Source: Alcanivorax sp.
GTDB lineage: Bacteria > Pseudomonadota > Gammaproteobacteria > Pseudomonadales > Alcanivoracaceae
NCBI GenBank assembly: GCA_017794945.1
Contig: CP051239.1
Location: forward strand, 1,974,692 to 2,038,691
Length of the DNA: 64,000 nucleotides
Direction of reading: 5' to 3'
The translations under genes were made by a program, and so were the position numbers. Positions 52,989 through 62,136 of this stretch are shown here, piece by piece. The notes below the pieces were generated by a model. It was not told the origin of the DNA. It ran no database searches and worked only from the letters and a program-made list of their open reading frames with translations. Numbering within the stretch: position 1 is the first letter of the stretch; each line of letters opens with the position of its first letter.

Positions 52989-54674
52989 ATGAGTTTTGAT
53001 CATCGCAAGTACGCGCCTTTTCCCGTCGTCGATAAACCGGACCGCCGCTGGCCGTCCCGTCGCATCGAGAAAGCCCCGCTATGGGCGGCGGTGGACCTGC
53101 GCGACGGCAACCAGGCGTTGATCAAGCCGATGAACGTGGCTCAGAAGAAGCGCTTTTTCCAGTTGCTGGTGGAGCTTGGCTATAAAGAAATCGAGGTGGG
53201 TTTCCCGTCCGCCAGTCAGATTGACTACGATTTCTGCCGGGCCTTGATCGAAGACGATCTGGTGCCCGACGACGTCAGCATTCAGGTGCTGACCCAGGCC
53301 CGTCAGGAATTGATCGAGCGCACCTTCGAATCGCTCCAGGGCGCCAAGAAGGCCATTGTCCATATCTATAACGCCACCTCGCCGACGTTCCGCCAGCAGG
53401 TGTTCAACGTGGACAAAGAGGGTTGCAAGAAGATCGCCGCCCAGGCCGCCGAGTGGGTGCGTGATTGTGCCGCCGCCCAGCCGGATACCGACTGGAGCTT
53501 CCAGTATTCACCGGAAACCTTCAGTGCCACCGAGACCGATTTCGCCATTGAAGTGATTGACACGGTTAACGACGTGTGGCGCCCGGACCAGGGCCAGCGG
53601 GTGATTATCAACCTGCCGGCCACCGTGGAAGTGAGCACGCCCAATGTGTTCGCGGACCAGGTGGAAACCGTCAACGACGGCATTCGTTACCGCGAGCACG
53701 TGCTGATCAGCGTCCATACCCACGACGACCGTGGCTGCGGCGTGGCGGCGGCGGAGCTGGCCGTGATGGCCGGCGCCGACCGGGTGGAAGGCACTTTGCT
53801 GGGCAACGGTGAGCGCACCGGCAACATGGATCTGGTGACCGCGGGCATGAACCTCTATGCCCAGGGCATTGATCCGGAGATCGACTTCTCGCGCATGAAA
53901 GAGATCATCGCGCTGGTGGAGGAGATCACCGAGATCCAGACCCACCCGCGTCACCCCTACGCCGGCGACCTGGTGTTCACCGCCTTTTCCGGCAGCCACC
54001 AGGACGCGATCCGCAAGTGTCTGGCCCAGTACAAGCCGGGCGACACCTGGCGCGTGGCGTACCTGCCCATCGATCCCCATGATCTGGGCCGTCGCTATGA
54101 GGAAGTGGTGCGGATTAACTCCCAGTCCGGCAAGGGTGGCGTGGCCCATGTGCTGGAGCGGGACTTCGGCCTGACGCTGCCGCGCTGGTTGCAGCAGGAG
54201 CTGGCGCTGGTGGTGCAGCAGGACGCCGAGGAAGACGGCGGCGAGATCACCGGCGAACGCATTCACCGTCGCTTTAACGGCGACTACCTGAATGTGCCGG
54301 CGGGTTGGACCCTGCGTTCCTACGATCTGCACCGCACCGATGCCGGTGTCAAAGCGAGCATCAGTGTCGGCGAAAAAGGCGACACCGTGGATCTCAACGG
54401 TCAGGGTGAAGGGGCCGTGGGGGCCGTGGTGGACGCGCTCAACCGCCGCCATGGCTGGCAGATTCGGGTCGAGGCCTTCGACGAGTCGTCCCTGGGCGAT
54501 GACACCGAAGCCAACGCCATGGCCTGTGTGCGGGTGCGTGTCGGTGAGCGGGTGCAGAGCGCGGTGGCGCTGGCCGCGGATACCACGGCCGCGGCGTTGC
54601 AGGCGATCCTGTGCGCCGCCGGCCGGGTGGCGGAAACCTCCGACGTGGAGGCGCCGGCCCGGGCCCAGGCCTGA
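52989..54674 (+). CDS. leuA: 2-isopropylmalate synthase (leuA2-type)
   Basis: LeuA joins acetyl-CoA and 2-ketoisovalerate, the first step of leucine synthesis. The 561 residues are longer than E. coli LeuA and start YAPFPVVDKPDRRWPSRRIEKAP, typical of the actinobacterial/pseudomonad form. The TIM-barrel signature DLRDGNQALIKPMN and the metal-binding VHTHDDRGCGVAA and GNGERTGNMDL are present. The C-terminal regulatory domain lies at about residues 430-550. AAGGAG precedes the ATG. It is divergent from the Lrp-type gene. Confidence 0.96.
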   Translation: MSFDHRKYAPFPVVDKPDRRWPSRRIEKAPLWAAVDLRDGNQALIKPMNVAQKKRFFQLLVELGYKEIEVGFPSASQIDYDFCRALIEDDLVPDDVSIQVLTQARQELIERTFESLQGAKKAIVHIYNATSPTFRQQVFNVDKEGCKKIAAQAAEWVRDCAAAQPDTDWSFQYSPETFSATETDFAIEVIDTVNDVWRPDQGQRVIINLPATVEVSTPNVFADQVETVNDGIRYREHVLISVHTHDDRGCGVAAAELAVMAGADRVEGTLLGNGERTGNMDLVTAGMNLYAQGIDPEIDFSRMKEIIALVEEITEIQTHPRHPYAGDLVFTAFSGSHQDAIRKCLAQYKPGDTWRVAYLPIDPHDLGRRYEEVVRINSQSGKGGVAHVLERDFGLTLPRWLQQELALVVQQDAEEDGGEITGERIHRRFNGDYLNVPAGWTLRSYDLHRTDAGVKASISVGEKGDTVDLNGQGEGAVGAVVDALNRRHGWQIRVEAFDESSLGDDTEANAMACVRVRVGERVQSAVALAADTTAAALQAILCAAGRVAETSDVEAPARAQA

Positions 54675-54686
54675 GCCGCCGCCGGT

Positions 54687-55379
54687 TCAGATCTCCAGAA
54701 ACGTCTCCAGAACCCGGCCCAGGCGTCGCTGTGCGGCGCTGAAGCGGGCCGGGTCCGCGAGCATCTCCGCTTCGCTCTGAATCCAGGGCCCGTCCTTGAG
54801 TTCATCGGCGCATTCGTGGCACAGCGCCCGCGTTTCGTGCTCACCCAGCTCCAGATGAAACTGCAGTGCCAGCACCCGGTCGCCGAATCGGAACGCCTGG
54901 TTCTCACAGCCCCAGCTGCGTGCCAGATGCACGGCGCCGTCGGGAATCGCGAAGGTGTCGCCGTGCCAGTGCAGTACCGGCGCGCCGTCATCGAACAGGG
55001 CGCCGATCGGATCGCGCCGCCCCGCCTCGGTGCTTTGCACCGGGAACCAGCCGATCTCCGGTTCCGGGTTGGCGGTCACCGGGGCGCCGAGCACGCGGGC
55101 GATCAGCTGTGCCCCGAGACAAACGCCCAGCACGTTTTTGTCCGCCGCGATGCACTGTTCGATAAAGCGCTTTTCCGCCGCCATCCACGGGTAGCGGGCT
55201 TCGTCGTCGGCGCCCATGGGGCCGCCCATCACGATCAGTGTATCCAGTTGCTCCGGCTCGGGCAGCGGTTCGCCCTGGTAAAAGCGGGTGGCGGACAGTC
55301 GCGCGCCGCGCTGTTCCAGCCAGGTTTCCATGGTGCCGAGCTTTTCGAACGGGACATGGGACAAATAGTGAACGCGCAT
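54687..55379 (-). CDS. Class I glutamine amidotransferase (GuaA-like)
   Basis: The 230 residues match the type 1 glutamine amidotransferase family. The nucleophile is in LGVCLGAQLIARVLG, with LIVMGGPMGADDE near residue 50, LHWHGDTFAIPDGAV, and the His/Glu pair in QFHLELGEHE. It has no attached synthetase domain, so it is a stand-alone member often labelled GMP synthase-like; the partner and product are unknown. It overlaps the META lipoprotein gene by TGATG and is co-translated with it. Confidence 0.88.
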   Translation of the reverse strand: MRVHYLSHVPFEKLGTMETWLEQRGARLSATRFYQGEPLPEPEQLDTLIVMGGPMGADDEARYPWMAAEKRFIEQCIAADKNVLGVCLGAQLIARVLGAPVTANPEPEIGWFPVQSTEAGRRDPIGALFDDGAPVLHWHGDTFAIPDGAVHLARSWGCENQAFRFGDRVLALQFHLELGEHETRALCHECADELKDGPWIQSEAEMLADPARFSAAQRRLGRVLETFLEI

Positions 55380-56455
55380 CAGAACAGATACTCCGCTTGC
55401 AGAATCACCAGCGCTTGCTCGCCCTCGCCGTACAGCATCAGGCGCTGCCCCTGGATGTCGAACCGCCGGGTGCGCTCCAGGGCGTCGGTGAAGGCCTGGG
55501 CCTGATCCGGGCCGCTGCAGGCGCGTTTGGTGGTGGCCAATGCTTCCAGAGTAAGGCGGCCATCCTTGTTTTGGTAGCCGCCGGAAAGGCTGTTGCAGCC
55601 GGTGCTGCCCTTCACCCGCTGCCCTTCGCTGTGAAACACCAGGTGCGCCTGGGTGTTCTGGTCCCGGGGCGGCGGGGTCTGCTCGTCGCCCACCTGGATC
55701 AGTTTCCAGTAGGTGTCGGCGAACGGCGGCTCGGCGGTGGCGGCGTGCAGCGACAGGCTGGTCGGGCCGTCCGAGGCGCCGTTGAGTACCCGGTGGGGCG
55801 CCGTGGTGGTGAACTGCACGGCGCCGTCCAGGATCACGCGGGCGTCCACCACATAGCGGTGCGTGTCGTCGATCATGTCGCCGTTGTAGTAGAGCCGGAA
55901 CGGCATCTTGCCGTCTTCGGCCACCAGGCGTGTCAGCCGTTGAACCACCGGGGTGGCGTCCGCCGCGCCCTGGTCCCGGAGGGTCAGCACCAGCACGCTG
56001 GTGTCCGGTACGTCGGCGTCGTCGGGCAGTACCACCTGGCCTTCCAGGGTGCCCACACCGGACGCGTCGCGGCGGTAGTCACCGGCGAAGGGGCCGTCAC
56101 CGGCCAGCGTCAGGGATGGGTTCTCCAGGGTGAGGGTGAGCGAGTCCTGGTTCAGGGGGTCGTCGTCGCGGGTGTTCAGGTAGCTGAGCAAAAGGGTGTC
56201 TTCGTCCTGTTTTTCCCAGCGCACGCCTCGGTGGCCCTGGTCGCCGACCAGATAGAGCTGGCCGTCGTTCTCCAGGACCAGCGCGTATAGCGGGTTCTCG
56301 CCCTCGGGTCGCCAGATGCCGGCCAGGCCGTCGCGGGCCTCGGTGGCGTCCTGGGGCGCCGGTGCCGAAACGGGTTCCACGGGTGTCGGCGTGTCCGTGT
56401 TGTCGCAGGCCGCGAGGGCGAACAACAGCGGGAGGGCGAACCAAACAGGTCTCAT
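55379..56455 (-). CDS. Lipoprotein with YbaY-like and META (HslJ-like) domains
   Basis: The 358-residue product has a lipoprotein signal with lipobox LAAC (Cys17) and a Thr/Pro/Glu linker. Residues about 40-125 are a small lipocalin-like beta region (IWRPEGENPLYALVLENDGQLYLVG). Residues about 130-230 resemble the YbaY (pilotin-like) domain: GTLEGQVVLPD, VLVLTLRDQGA, MPFRLYYNGDMID and RYVVDARVILDG. Residues about 240-355 are a META/HslJ domain (TYWKLIQVGDEQT, GSTGCNSLSGGYQ, ALATTKRACSG). The three-part combination is unusual. GGAGA precedes the ATG. Confidence 0.82.
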   Translation of the reverse strand: MRPVWFALPLLFALAACDNTDTPTPVEPVSAPAPQDATEARDGLAGIWRPEGENPLYALVLENDGQLYLVGDQGHRGVRWEKQDEDTLLLSYLNTRDDDPLNQDSLTLTLENPSLTLAGDGPFAGDYRRDASGVGTLEGQVVLPDDADVPDTSVLVLTLRDQGAADATPVVQRLTRLVAEDGKMPFRLYYNGDMIDDTHRYVVDARVILDGAVQFTTTAPHRVLNGASDGPTSLSLHAATAEPPFADTYWKLIQVGDEQTPPPRDQNTQAHLVFHSEGQRVKGSTGCNSLSGGYQNKDGRLTLEALATTKRACSGPDQAQAFTDALERTRRFDIQGQRLMLYGEGEQALVILQAEYLF

Positions 56456-56566
56456 AGAGCGGTCTCCGGAATACGGGAATTCGGACTGTCGAATTGTACG
56501 TGCGGCCGCAAGGCGGCGGATGGGATTCAGAGTCCCCAGGACGGGGATAAGTTCGCCGCGCCGCGG

Positions 56567-57238
56567 TCAGGGTGGTGGAATCCTGACCAGCGGCAGCTGC
56601 TTCTGAATCCAAAGCGTGCGCTGTTCGACGTACTCGGTGGTGCCGCGTACGTCGTAATAGCTGGGGCGGGGCAGCAGCACCGCCAGTTGCGCGGCCTGGG
56701 CCGGGCTCAAGGCATGGGCGTCCACGCCGAAGTAGTGCCGGGCGGCGGCCTGGGCGCCGAACAGCCGGTTGCCCCACTGGGCGGTGTTCAGATACAGCTC
56801 CAGGATACGTTTCTTGGAAAGCGTGATCTCCAACATCAGCGCGATCAAGGCTTCCTGAATCTTGCGGGCGTAGGATTTTTCACTGCTCAGGAACAGATTC
56901 TTGGCCAACTGCTGGGTCACCGTGGAGCCGCCGGCCACCGGGCGGCCCGCTTCTTCGTTGCGCTCAATGGCATGGCGGATGCCGCGCCAGTCGAAGCCAA
57001 TGTGTTCCATGAAGCGGGCGTCCTCGGAGATCAGCACCGCGCGCTTAAGGTCGTCGGCGATCCGGTCGTAATCGCGCCACTCGTAGCGCACCGTGCCGTG
57101 CTCCCGGGCGCGCGCCATGAACGCGGTATCGTCCGGGTTCTGATGTCGCAATTCCAGCACCGGGATCAGATAGCGCAGCTGGGACATCACCCCGACGGCG
57201 ATCGCCAGCGTCAGCGCGATGAAAAAAAATCGTTTCAT
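56567..57238 (-). CDS. mtgA: Monofunctional biosynthetic peptidoglycan transglycosylase
   Basis: MtgA polymerises lipid II into glycan strands. The 223 residues have one N-terminal membrane helix (about residues 2-20) and a single GT51 domain: AVLISEDARFMEHIGFDWRGI, GGSTVTQQLAKNLFLSSEKSY and ELYLNTAQWGNRLFGAQAAARHYF (outlined). No transpeptidase domain follows, which separates it from the PBP1A at 15-17.8 kb. The N-terminal sequence FFFIALTLAIAVGVM fits. It appears to be a single gene; its ribosome site is weak. Confidence 0.97.
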   Translation of the reverse strand: MKRFFFIALTLAIAVGVMSQLRYLIPVLELRHQNPDDTAFMARAREHGTVRYEWRDYDRIADDLKRAVLISEDARFMEHIGFDWRGIRHAIERNEEAGRPVAGGSTVTQQLAKNLFLSSEKSYARKIQEALIALMLEITLSKKRILELYLNTAQWGNRLFGAQAAARHYFGVDAHALSPAQAAQLAVLLPRPSYYDVRGTTEYVEQRTLWIQKQLPLVRIPPP

Positions 57239-57304
57239 ACGGGAATCGGTATCCTGCTCCGCAAGAGGCTTATCTTCGCCAAAACGGCGGGCGTTGTCAG
57301 GTAC

Positions 57305-59023
57305 TCAGTCTCCGGTTCGCCGATTTTCTCCGTTGCCTTGGTTGCCGGTGGCGCTGAGCGCGGCGACCGCCTCGCGGTTGTTGGCGAACAGATTCTGGTC
57401 GCCCAACTCCGCCATCAGGCCGGTGTGGTCGAGCACGTCGCGGACCTGTTTCTTGACGCCGGAAAGCGTCAGCCGCACACCGCGCTGGCTCAGGTCACGC
57501 CGCAGGGTGGCCAGGGTATCGGCGCCGGTGGCGTCCATGGCGTTCATCGCCGAGGCACAGATCAGCACCACGCGAATCTCCGGTTCGGCGCGCAGGCGCT
57601 CGCGGATGAAACGGTCCAGCAGCGGCGCGGTGATGTAGGTCAGCGAGGCGTCCATGCGCAGTGCCAGCACGCCCGGTGCCACCGGTGGCAGACCGTGCAA
57701 GGTACGGTCGCGCAGGGTGCCGGCGGCGTGCAGACCCAGTTCGATCAGGCGCGGGTGCGAGCGCCGGTAGAGGAAGAACAGAATCGACAGCAGGAAGCCG
57801 GTGAGGACGCCCCAATGTAAGTAGGGCACCGAGGCCAGCGTGACCAGGAAGGTGGCGATGCCCACGAGGCCATCGTCCACCGAGGCCCGCCACAGGCGCA
57901 CAAAGGCCATCGGGTCGAGCAACCCGAACACCGGCACGATAATGATCGCCGCCAGGATCGCGCGGGGCAGGTGTTGCAGGTAACCGGTGAAAAACAGAAG
58001 GCACAGCAGGGTGCAGAGGGCCGCGAACAGCGCCGACCAGCCACTGGTGGCGCCCACATAGCGATTCAGAGCGGTGCGGGAAAACGAGCCGCTTACCGGG
58101 AAGGCACCGCTCAGGCCGCTGGCTACCTTGGCCAGCCCCTGGCCAACCAGTTCCTGGTTCTGATTCCATAGCCGCCCGTCAGGCGACGGCAGCGACCGTG
58201 CGCTGGACATCGCCTCCGTGAAGCTGATCAGCGCGATGATCACCGCCGCCGGCAACAGCGAACGATGCTGCTCCATGGTCAGGGCGTCGGGCCACTGCAG
58301 CACCGGCAGACCCGAGGGGACGGCCCCCACCACGTCGCCGCCCAGCCCCTGAAAGCCCAGCCAGGCGCTGAGCGCGATGCCCAGCACGCACACCAGTAGA
58401 ACGCCGGGAAAGCGCGGCAGGGTGCGCTTCTGCAGCCATAACAGCAGCAAAGCGCCGGGCCCGAACAGTAAGGTCCATAACCAGGCGGTGTCGGGGTGCA
58501 GGCCGTGGTCGGCCAGTTGTCTGAGCGCCGGGAGCAGCCCCTCACCGGAGAGGCCCAGCAGGGCGGGCAACTGTGACACCAGAATGATCAACGCGGCGGC
58601 GTTCAGGAAGCCGGTGATCACCGCGTTGGAGACGAAGTTGGCGATCACGCCAAGGCGCAGTGCGCCGAGCAGGAACTGGATAACACCGGCATAGAGCGCG
58701 AGCCAGATCGCCAAGGTCACCCAATGCGGGCTTTCCGGTTCCGCCATCGGCGCCAGGGCGGCGTAGGTGAGCAGGCTGGTCAGCGCCACCGGACCCACCG
58801 CCAGCAACGAAGACGACCCCCAGAGAATGCCGATGATCCCGGGCAGCAGGGCGGCATAAAGGCCGGTGACGGGCGGCATTCCGGCAAGGGTGGCGTAGGC
58901 GATGGCCTGTGGAATCAGCACCAGGCCCACGGTGATACCCGCGATTGCGTCCTTGCGCAGTGCCGACCCGGTGGGCCGGGGCCACTGCAAGAAAGGCAGC
59001 AAAGCGTGGATCCAGGACGTCAT
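57305..59023 (-). CDS. SulP family anion permease with STAS domain
   Basis: The 572 residues match the SulP/SLC26 family. An N-terminal cytoplasmic tail ends with LRKDAIAGITVGLVLIPQAIAYATLAG, then PPVTGLYAALLPGIIGILWGSS, about 12-14 membrane helices, and GAFPVSGSFSRTALNRYVGA, a typical central motif (outlined). Residues about 440-560 form the STAS domain (LRMDASLTYITA, DATGADTLATLRRDL). Substrate may be sulfate or bicarbonate; the sequence does not decide. It is downstream of the tmRNA gene on the same strand. Confidence 0.93.
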   Translation of the reverse strand: MTSWIHALLPFLQWPRPTGSALRKDAIAGITVGLVLIPQAIAYATLAGMPPVTGLYAALLPGIIGILWGSSSLLAVGPVALTSLLTYAALAPMAEPESPHWVTLAIWLALYAGVIQFLLGALRLGVIANFVSNAVITGFLNAAALIILVSQLPALLGLSGEGLLPALRQLADHGLHPDTAWLWTLLFGPGALLLLWLQKRTLPRFPGVLLVCVLGIALSAWLGFQGLGGDVVGAVPSGLPVLQWPDALTMEQHRSLLPAAVIIALISFTEAMSSARSLPSPDGRLWNQNQELVGQGLAKVASGLSGAFPVSGSFSRTALNRYVGATSGWSALFAALCTLLCLLFFTGYLQHLPRAILAAIIIVPVFGLLDPMAFVRLWRASVDDGLVGIATFLVTLASVPYLHWGVLTGFLLSILFFLYRRSHPRLIELGLHAAGTLRDRTLHGLPPVAPGVLALRMDASLTYITAPLLDRFIRERLRAEPEIRVVLICASAMNAMDATGADTLATLRRDLSQRGVRLTLSGVKKQVRDVLDHTGLMAELGDQNLFANNREAVAALSATGNQGNGENRRTGD

Positions 59024-59141
59024 TCAACAGCTCCGCGGGCCGCTCACTGGCGCGTCCGGACGCAAGGCGCGCCGGCGCGGGAGGAGAATTAATGGTACTG
59101 AATTATTTTTACCGCTTGAAGCTCGGGCGGACTTTGGAAAC

Positions 59142-59168
59142 AAAAAACCCGGGCCTGGCCCGGGTTTT
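59142..59168 (-). terminator. Intrinsic terminator of tmRNA
   Basis: On the minus strand AAAACCCGGGCC, loop A and GGCCCGGGTTTT form a 12-bp stem followed by T, starting 8 bases past the CCA end of tmRNA. Confidence 0.9.
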
Positions 59169-59175
59169 CAGTGTT

Positions 59176-59533
59176 TGGTGGAGGCGGGGGGGATCGAACC
59201 CCCGTCCGCCAGCAATCCGCCTGTAGATCTACATGCTTAGTCTTGTCTATTCATTTAAGTGGCTGCGGCCCGACAGACAGGGCGCAGTCACCGAGTCCCT
59301 AAAGGTTTTAACAGCGCCATCCGGGACGGACTTTGCTGCGAGCCTGTGTAGCGATGCTCGCCGCACTTCCCCACAGGCTGGGTCGTTTGGCGATAAGCGG
59401 GGTTTAAGCCGCTAGTGCGTAAGTATCGTCGTTTGCGATTACTTTAGTATGCCACAAGGTATTTACGAGCATTGCGACGCTACTCGGCATGCACCACAGG
59501 TTTCTTTACCGGCGTCGAATCCATGTCGCCCCC
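59176..59533 (-). ncRNA. ssrA: Transfer-messenger RNA (tmRNA, SsrA)
   Basis: tmRNA rescues ribosomes stalled on broken mRNA, adding a degradation tag. The 5' end reads GGGGGCGACATGGATTCGACG (the conserved start, outlined) and pairs with the 3' end CGCCTCC before ACCA, forming the acceptor stem. GGTTCGATCC near the 3' end is the T-loop. The 358-nt length is normal. The internal reading frame (59404-59436) gives the tag ANDDTYALAA followed by TAA. SmpB is 0.5 kb away. The ends were placed by pairing, not experiment. Confidence 0.95.
59404..59436 (-). other. tmRNA tag-peptide coding segment
   Basis: The resume codon GCA starts the tag ANDDTYALAA, ending at TAA. ALAA is the C-terminal signal recognised by ClpXP and ClpAP in related bacteria. 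Confidence 0.9.
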
Positions 59534-59564
59534 TGTTGTGCCAGCCGTCTCGGGCTGAGCGCGT

Positions 59565-59593
59565 ATTGTAGGAGATGGGGGCGTGGAAGTCGA
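59565..59593 (-). promoter_or_regulatory. Candidate tmRNA promoter
   Basis: On the minus strand TACAAT (59570-59565) is a good -10 element. The -35 match (near 59588-59593, TCGACT) is weak. The mature 5' end lies 32 bases downstream, so a short leader would be cut off by RNase P, as is known for tmRNA. Confidence 0.4.
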
Positions 59594-59749
59594 AGACAAG
59601 AGGGGATGTTTTTCGGTATAACAGTGCTTTACAAATATTGTCCGACAATCAAACCGAGTGATATGGGTTTGTCACATTAAGGGTGCATCATCAGGGCTGT
59701 GTCGCAGTGGATGCGACCGCAATGAGCCATTCATTGAGGAGTGGAAACG

Positions 59750-60016
59750 ATGAAGACGATCAACACCCTTTGGGCGCCGGTGGCGGCGCACCCGCTGCTG
59801 GCCCGGACCCTGCAACTGGTACTGACCCTGGCCCTGTATGCCGGTGGCGCTTACGCGGTCGCCCTGGTGAGCGGTGACGCGCGCATCCCGCTGGTGCTGT
59901 ACGCCGTCTACTTCCTGCCCGCGGTGCTGCGGTCCTGGTTGCAGTTCTACTGGCGTTTGCGCGATGACGTGAAATCGCTGGGCGGCCATCGCGGCAAGAC
60001 CAAAAAGGCGCTCTAA
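59750..60016 (+). CDS. Small two-helix membrane protein of unknown function
   Basis: The ATG at 59750 has GAGGAG 8 bases upstream. The 88-residue product has two hydrophobic segments (about residues 21-42, LARTLQLVLTLALYAGGAYAV in outline, and 50-64, LVLYAVYFLPAVLRS) and a basic C-terminus (GGHRGKTKKAL), so it is probably an inner-membrane protein with both ends inside. No family is recognised. It stands between the tmRNA promoter and convergent smpB. Good codon usage and a strong ribosome site support it as real. Confidence 0.72.
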   Translation: MKTINTLWAPVAAHPLLARTLQLVLTLALYAGGAYAVALVSGDARIPLVLYAVYFLPAVLRSWLQFYWRLRDDVKSLGGHRGKTKKAL

Positions 60017-60044
60017 AGGGCCTTGAGCGGACGCGCCCGCCAGC

Positions 60045-60518
60045 TCAACGCTGGCGGAGGAGGCGCTGTTTTTGCCGTTTCCAGTCGCGCTCGCGTTCGG
60101 TGGCGCGCTTGTCGAACTTCTGTTTGCCCTTCGCCAGGGCGATGTCCAGTTTCACCAGGCCGCGCTTCCAGTGCAGGTTCACCGGCACGCAGGTGAAACC
60201 GTCCTTTTGCACGCCACTGAACAGCCGCGCCAGTTCCTTGCGGTGCAGCAGCAGCTTGCGGGTGCGCTGGGGATCTGGCACGGAGTGGGTGCTGGCGGTG
60301 GGCAGGGGCTCTATCCGGGCGCCGAACAGGAACGCCTCGCCCTCCTTGAGCATCACGTAGGATTCGGTCAGGTTGCCCTTGCCCTCACGCAGCGCCTTCA
60401 CCTCCCAGCCTTGCAACGACAGGCCGGCCTCGAAGAATTGTTCCAGGTGATAGTCGAAGCGCGCTTTGCGGTTTTGCGCAATGGCGTTCGGAGACGATTG
60501 TTTTTTCGGTTTGCCCAT
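60045..60518 (-). CDS. smpB: SsrA-binding protein SmpB
   Basis: SmpB carries tmRNA into stalled ribosomes. The 157 residues contain [38 protein letters not shown] (outlined), [12 protein letters not shown], the conserved [31 protein letters not shown] and the basic C-terminal helix [17 protein letters not shown] that reads the empty mRNA channel. The N-terminal Lys/Pro tail is short. It is divergent from the NSS transporter gene and lies close to the tmRNA gene. Confidence 0.98.
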   Translation of the reverse strand: MGKPKKQSSPNAIAQNRKARFDYHLEQFFEAGLSLQGWEVKALREGKGNLTESYVMLKEGEAFLFGARIEPLPTASTHSVPDPQRTRKLLLHRKELARLFSGVQKDGFTCVPVNLHWKRGLVKLDIALAKGKQKFDKRATERERDWKRQKQRLLRQR

Positions 60519-60669
60519 GGGGCGGCGATTATAGAGAGTGGCCGCGGCTCTGGCGAGGGCCTTGGCACTTGTTTCCGTGCCCGGGCGGGTGAGCGGTTAC
60601 GTACCCCCGCTTGAGCGGCCTGGCGAAAATCAAGACAATGGCCCGATTGCGTCGAGGGGTAAGTTGCCG

Positions 60670-62136
60670 ATGAAGAAGGAATACAAGCCGGTCCACGGTA
60701 TGTGGACCAGCCGGTGGGTCTTTATTCTCGCCGCCACGGGGTCCGCCGTGGGACTGGGTAATATCTGGCGATTCCCTTACATCACCGGGGAGTACGGCGG
60801 TGGCGCCTTCGTGGTGCTCTATCTGCTGTGTATCGCCCTGATGGGGATTCCGATCATGGTGGCGGAAGTAATGCTCGGCCGCCGTGGCGGCCTGAGCCCG
60901 ATCCACACCATGTCGAAGCTGGCGGAGCAGAGCAAAGTGACGCGCCGCTGGACGGGCATCGGCTACCTGGGCGCGGTGTCCGGGTTTTTGATCCTGTCTT
61001 TCTATTCCGCGGTGGCCAGCTGGGCGCTGATCTATGTCTGGGAGGCGGCCCAGGGCGTGTTCCAGGGCATCACGGCGGTGCAGTCGAAGGCGCACTACGA
61101 GGGCATGCTGGCCAATCCCTGGTTGCTGCTGGGCTCACACACCCTGTTCATGGTGATCACCATGGGCGTGGTGGCGCTGGGCGTGAAGCAGGGCCTGGAG
61201 CGTGCCGTGCGCGTGCTGATGCCGGTGCTGTTCGCGCTGCTGGTGGTGCTGATCGGCTACGCCTCCACCACGCCGGGTTTCGCCGAGGGTGTGGGTTTCC
61301 TGTTCGCATTCGATTTCTCCAAGCTGTCCGGCGAGGCGGTGATCGTGGCGCTGGGCCAGGCGTTTTTCACCCTGAGTCTGGGCATGGGCGCGATCATGGC
61401 TTACGGGGCTTATATGCCCCGTGAGATCAAGGACAAGAGCGGACGCTCGCGCCCGGTGTCGATCGTGTCCGCCGTGGCCACGATCGCGGTGCTGGACACC
61501 CTGGTGGCCTTGGGCGCGGGCCTGGCCATGTTTCCGCTGCTGTTCACCGGCGGCCTGGAAGTCGGTCAGGGGCCAGGGATGATGTTCGTGACCCTGCCGC
61601 TGGCGTTCGGCCAGATGCCCGGCGGGTTGCTGTTCGGCACCCTGTTCTTCGTGCTGGTGGTGTGCGCGGCCTGGAGCTCCTCGATTTCCCTGGGCGAGCC
61701 GATGGTGGCCTGGCTGGTGGAGCGGGGCCTGGGGCGCGGTGCGGCGGCGCTGGCGGTGGGTCTGGCGGCCTGGCTGCTGGGGGTCGGTTCGGTGCTGTCC
61801 TTCAATGTTTGGAAGGACCATGAATTCCTGGTCGGTACCTTCTTCGACAATATCGAATTCCTGTCCACCAGCGTCATGCTACCGCTGGGCGGGTTGTTGA
61901 TCGCCATTTTCGCCGGCTGGGTGATGAAAGAGACCCACGCCCGCAAGGAGCTGGCGATGAAGAGCTTCCCGCTCTACCTGATCTGGCGGGCGCTGGTGCG
62001 GGTGGTATCGCCGACAGCGGTGATCGCCCTGTTTATCTACTCCCTGTGGTCGGTGCTGGCGGCGGACGGCGGCAGCGCCGAGGCCGGTGGCGACCCGGTG
62101 GAACAAACCGCCCCCGCTGACCAGGAGGCACGCTGA
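60670..62136 (+). CDS. Sodium-dependent transporter (NSS/SNF family)
   Basis: The ATG at 60670 is chosen because the family start MWTSRWVFILAATGSAVGLGNIWRFPY (outlined) begins soon after and GAGGGG lies upstream. The 488 residues have about 12 membrane helices. The unwound TM1 sodium site GSAVGLGNIWRFP and TM6 region FFTLSLGMGAIMAYGAYM are typical of LeuT-fold sodium symporters. The substrate is probably an amino acid. Its stop overlaps the rnfH start as TGATG, so the two are translationally coupled, an unusual pairing. Confidence 0.93.
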   Translation: MKKEYKPVHGMWTSRWVFILAATGSAVGLGNIWRFPYITGEYGGGAFVVLYLLCIALMGIPIMVAEVMLGRRGGLSPIHTMSKLAEQSKVTRRWTGIGYLGAVSGFLILSFYSAVASWALIYVWEAAQGVFQGITAVQSKAHYEGMLANPWLLLGSHTLFMVITMGVVALGVKQGLERAVRVLMPVLFALLVVLIGYASTTPGFAEGVGFLFAFDFSKLSGEAVIVALGQAFFTLSLGMGAIMAYGAYMPREIKDKSGRSRPVSIVSAVATIAVLDTLVALGAGLAMFPLLFTGGLEVGQGPGMMFVTLPLAFGQMPGGLLFGTLFFVLVVCAAWSSSISLGEPMVAWLVERGLGRGAAALAVGLAAWLLGVGSVLSFNVWKDHEFLVGTFFDNIEFLSTSVMLPLGGLLIAIFAGWVMKETHARKELAMKSFPLYLIWRALVRVVSPTAVIALFIYSLWSVLAADGGSAEAGGDPVEQTAPADQEAR

